DNA of 64,000 nt, taken from contig JAGSGJ010000008.1 in assembly GCA_023955225.1 (NCBI GenBank), positions 1-64,000 on the forward strand, written 5' to 3'. The DNA is from Sulfurovum sp. (GTDB lineage: Bacteria; Campylobacterota; Campylobacteria; Campylobacterales; Sulfurovaceae). Below are positions 62,201-64,000 of the stretch, in pieces (position 1 is the first letter of the stretch; each line of letters opens with the position of its first letter). The position numbers and the translations under genes were made by a program. The notes under the pieces were generated by a model. The model was not told the origin of the DNA, ran no database searches, and saw only the letters and a program-made list of their open reading frames with translations.

Positions 62201-62358
62201 GGTTATTTACATTGATGTTCTTTGCGTCAGGACAAGCACTCATCCTTCAACCAATGGCGATCTCATTAGGTTTTGGTATCGCTTGGGCGACTGTGTTAAA
62301 TCTCTACTATGTCCCTTTGATGTATGCAGTGATATATCGGGTAAAATTGGCAGCTTAA
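59236..62358 (+). CDS. RND family efflux permease
   Basis: 1040 residues, complete AcrB/MdtB-like inner-membrane pump driven by protons. N-terminal helix after MIRSFISFAVDKPIINHILM, PKEIFPPSAL, the TM4 charged motif GMIVDEAIVVGENIYRHIEL (Asp-Glu in place of the usual Asp-Asp), LTATLTTVFAFLPLLIMSGE, and the second half ending VVVNDGLIMLSVIRKGK and LRPILLTSITTILGLFTLMF. It overlaps the ftsL-like stop by 1 bp. No adaptor or outer-membrane gene is adjacent; candidates are at 12.5 and 20.4 kb. Confidence 0.93.
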   Translation: MIRSFISFAVDKPIINHILMVFMILLSIFAYQNIPKEIFPPSALDKITVQGGYAGSSADVLDKMVVKTIEDDLKNISEIESLETVIQNGSFIIKADIKEGSDKSRTLDDVKDVISNVRRDLPTDMNEPTAKLVQKDFPLLIVAISGDVTTRTLLDIGNDLKSDLSRYQELSGLTVYGDVDDEVLVQINDEKINAYGLAKDSVYQAISNLSSIFPIGTLKQQGSHLYISTINGEKSAKKVESTLITVGNQRIRLGDIATVKFGLGDRGEISHFNSIRNVSLNINKTEDGNAIALSKKIREDLKVFSKEYPNITFEAYTDTSVWIKNRLNLVSSNILFGLILVFLALLLSVNYRIAFVVAIGIPASFMITLIGADLMGYSLNMLTLLGALIALGMIVDEAIVVGENIYRHIELGKTPRDAAIEGAIEMFPAVLTATLTTVFAFLPLLIMSGEMGVFMKVLPVMISILLVSSFFEAFYFLPLHAKEFFSIGKIEKEYGENNFWVMINRWYRRILGTLLKHKKRSLLLLVTFITLATVGMFKITKFKLFPEFDTTQIYINGKIDVNNELEDTEVYVTAIEKEILKKIDDSDLSSVTSVIGINLNAKQEFETGDNLFQIFVNLHEKAPENFFDKYISPVFSLEYDGSDMIRQQKAQDIVETIQKEIFTHYKTLKNSVGESLFTELNVYAPQAGIVGNDIEIGFATTSNEKMLSVLKRFKEKLSTIDGVKNITDNAKEGVKELKLRVNEYGQQLGFNEVYVTSVLKGSLLKAEYGKMFNDTGLIRVRIENPDKDAGLQLHNVTLTTPDKTQIVNLRDICDFNYQRSYIKIFKEDSQRVRTVTARVDSKKVLATDVMKELKPLLEEIEKEDVTVIIKGEEKENKKMQKEMSQAAMIALFLIFITLVWMFNSLVMPLIIVSTIPLSIVGALFGQYVVGLNLTMPGVMGIIGLAGVVVNDGLIMLSVIRKGKNQAELLAGAIQRLRPILLTSITTILGLFTLMFFASGQALILQPMAISLGFGIAWATVLNLYYVPLMYAVIYRVKLAA

Positions 62359-62469
62359 AAAAGATTAACATTATTTGGCTATAATTATTGACTTTTATAA
62401 AAATAAATAATCAGGATACAACATTGAGTAGCATCCATAGTTACTCTCTGTGAATAAGGACCATTATAC

Positions 62470-63366
62470 GTGCTAAGTGCTGTTGAGAGAAAGATAGAAC
62501 AATTTATAGCTGATCTAAATGATAAAGAGGTAAGTGGACTTTATACTAGGCTTCCTCATGGTAAAAGACTGCGTGCAAAACTCATTTTGAAAATAGCAGG
62601 GAACAGTCTTTCTGTAGTAAAGACTGCTGCTATTGTAGAGATGATACATGCAGCAAGTCTTTTACACGACGATGTCATAGACGATGCCTATACCAGACGT
62701 TCAAAACCTTCTCTTAATGCACTCTATGGCAATAAAACAGCCATTATGTTTGGTGATATACTTTACTCAAAAGGTTTTTTAGAGTTAAATAATATTGGTC
62801 CGGATGTGGCTAAAGTGATCTCAAATGCTGTTGTACAACTCAGTCTTGGAGAACTTAAAGATGTTTCACTCTCAAAAGCATTTAACTTGGACAAAGAGGT
62901 CTATCTTGAGATGATCTACCAAAAAACAGCTTCTCTTATGGAAGCAAGTGCCGGTGCTGCAGCATTATTAGCCGGTAAGCCTAAAGATGCCTATATGACA
63001 TACGGTAGAAACCTTGGTATTGCATTTCAAATGATAGATGACCTGCTTGATATAACGGCGGATGCAGAGACATTGGGTAAACCCGCTTTACATGATTTTG
63101 AGGAAGGTAAAACCACATTGCCATATATTTACCTCTATGAAATATTGAGTAGTGAGGAAAAAGAGAAATTAAAATCACTGCATGCAAAGAAGCTCTCTAC
63201 AGAAGAACAACTTTGGATCAAACTGAAAATGCAGGAACATCAAGTGATACAAAAAAGTTATCAGGAAGCTAAATTACTGATAGAAGAAGCGATAATTCTG
63301 ATGAATGAAAAAGGCGAAGACGCACTCTCAAATATCGCTATGCAGATGATAGAAAGGGATTTTTAA
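62470..63366 (+). CDS. Polyprenyl (octaprenyl-type) diphosphate synthase
   Basis: Chain-elongating trans-prenyltransferase for menaquinone side chains or similar. 298 residues: GKRLRAKLILKIAG, the first Asp-rich motif LLHDDVIDDAYTRRSKPS and the second FQMIDDLLDITAD. The start is GTG 62470, with AAGGA 11 bases upstream; no better start exists. It overlaps hemA by 1 bp, a usual Campylobacterota pair. Confidence 0.9.
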   Translation: MLSAVERKIEQFIADLNDKEVSGLYTRLPHGKRLRAKLILKIAGNSLSVVKTAAIVEMIHAASLLHDDVIDDAYTRRSKPSLNALYGNKTAIMFGDILYSKGFLELNNIGPDVAKVISNAVVQLSLGELKDVSLSKAFNLDKEVYLEMIYQKTASLMEASAGAAALLAGKPKDAYMTYGRNLGIAFQMIDDLLDITADAETLGKPALHDFEEGKTTLPYIYLYEILSSEEKEKLKSLHAKKLSTEEQLWIKLKMQEHQVIQKSYQEAKLLIEEAIILMNEKGEDALSNIAMQMIERDF

Positions 63367-64000
63367 TGTATTATCAAGTGATGAGTTTTTCCCATAAGAA
63401 CTGTGATCAGGGTATGAGAGAGAAGTTGGCATTTGCCAATAATGAAGAAAAAGTTGAAATGCTGAATCAATTGGTTGAATTTGATTTTATTCATGAAGCA
63501 TTTATCGTCTCTACCTGTAACCGTGTTGAAGTCGTATTGGCTACAGGAGACAACTTTTCGAGTTATCATACGATCCTGGGACTTATGAGTCAAAAAAGTG
63601 CTTTGAATTTTTATGAGGTCAAAAGTGCAGGAGTGAGGTATGATGATGAAGAGGCCGTACAACATATTTTTTCTGTGGTTTCTTCTTTGGACTCTTTGGT
63701 TGTAGGTGAATCTCAGATCACTGGGCAGGTGAAAGAGGCGTTTATGCTTTCTCATAAGAATGGGACTGCTGGACGCAAACTTAATCGTATCATCTCTTAT
63801 GCCGTGAAGTGTGCAGCAGAAGTACGTAATGCCACAAATATTTCTCAAAACCCTATTTCCATAGCTTCAGTAGCGGTGGCACAGGCACATAATCTTTTGG
63901 GTGATAGTATGGCTGGTACGACAGCAGTTGTGGTAGGTGCAGGTGAAATGGGTGTTTTGGCTGTCAAGCATTTGCTTAGAGCAGGGTGTGATGTAGTGAT
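63366..64000 (+). CDS. hemA: Glutamyl-tRNA reductase, 3' truncated
   Basis: First step of C5 heme synthesis: reduces glutamyl-tRNA to glutamate-1-semialdehyde. The first 211 codons are visible. MSFSHKNCDQGMREKLAF, the catalytic-Cys motif FIVSTCNRVEV, SLVVGESQITGQVKEAF and the NADPH-binding VVVGAGEMGVLAVKHL are intact. ATG 63366 overlaps the prenyl synthase stop. The gene continues past the window end. Confidence 0.96.
   Translation, partial: MYYQVMSFSHKNCDQGMREKLAFANNEEKVEMLNQLVEFDFIHEAFIVSTCNRVEVVLATGDNFSSYHTILGLMSQKSALNFYEVKSAGVRYDDEEAVQHIFSVVSSLDSLVVGESQITGQVKEAFMLSHKNGTAGRKLNRIISYAVKCAAEVRNATNISQNPISIASVAVAQAHNLLGDSMAGTTAVVVGAGEMGVLAVKHLLRAGCDVV

Noticed and set aside
1..64000. tRNA genes, rRNA, CRISPR arrays, prophage or transposase genes
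   Set aside because: Scanned by eye for T-arm consensus, regular spaced repeats and family motifs; none convincing. A computed tRNAscan/CRISPR search was not possible.

Overview
The window reads as a continuous chromosomal segment of a Campylobacterota (Epsilonproteobacteria) bacterium, most like Sulfurovum or Sulfurimonas. Grounds: monomeric NADP-isocitrate dehydrogenase beside mdh, fumC and sucCD; a Wolinella-type frdCAB quinol:fumarate reductase with diheme cytochrome b; an HsrA-type orphan regulator with a degenerate receiver; a UPF0323 lipoprotein next to a glutathionylspermidine-synthase-like gene (a pairing I recall from Campylobacter and Helicobacter); AT-rich DNA and short operons. 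Most sequence is core genome with long, tight coding runs.

Layout. 1-6.0 kb: TCA or reductive-TCA block icd (5' end cut off)-mdh-fumC-sucC-sucD, with a striking hairpin array after icd. 6.2-10.7 kb: a small heavy-metal-binding protein, rnpB, then a gene-poor accessory stretch: a 44-aa exported peptide behind an 11-bp-period direct repeat, a frameshifted cytochrome b, a DUF3050 protein, a GNAT acetyltransferase, and several repeat families including a second copy of the rnpB 3' end. 10.7-15 kb: DUF4403 protein, HlyD-like adaptor, and a molybdopterin oxidoreductase whose Fe-S N-terminus lies upstream of any normal start codon. 14.9-18.4 kb: frdCAB. 18.5-31.3 kb: housekeeping genes (adk, argD, tolC-like, midA-like, acpS, radA, plsC, ftsY, rny, a cyclophilin, cmoB) with a 269-bp MITE-like inverted-repeat element at 27.4 kb. 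31.6-37.5 kb: HsrA-like regulator, thioesterase, a tiny membrane peptide ending in GKCG repeats, an MBL hydrolase, and the DUF455-lpxK-argB run followed by a seven-repeat propeller protein. 37.5-46.4 kb: a GEMM-like (cyclic dinucleotide) riboswitch candidate, thrC, a LysM/3D protein, an ABC-F ATPase, an M48 protease, prmC, DUF4149, a DNA glycosylase and apaH. 46.5-50.5 kb: methyltransferase, a Walker-A-less FtsK-like protein, GSP-synthase-like and UPF0323 genes. 50.6-64 kb: ppiD-ftsA-ftsZ, bioA, a Sel1 protein, an aldolase-fold protein lacking its zinc histidines, rsmH-ftsL, an RND pump, polyprenyl synthase and hemA (3' end cut off).

How they fit together: icd, mdh, fumC, sucCD and frdCAB supply most of the C4-to-isocitrate arm of the TCA cycle in either direction; in this group the cycle commonly runs reductively for CO2 fixation, but the diagnostic enzymes (ATP-citrate lyase, 2-oxoglutarate:ferredoxin oxidoreductase) are not in the window. 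HlyD-, TolC- and RND-type genes are all present but at three separate loci. No tRNA, rRNA, CRISPR array, transposase, integrase or phage gene was recognised. The best candidates for undescribed biology are the MITE-like element, the riboswitch candidate, the GKCG peptide, the degenerate aldolase and FtsK-like proteins, the rnpB-end duplication, and the repeat-flanked GNAT gene.
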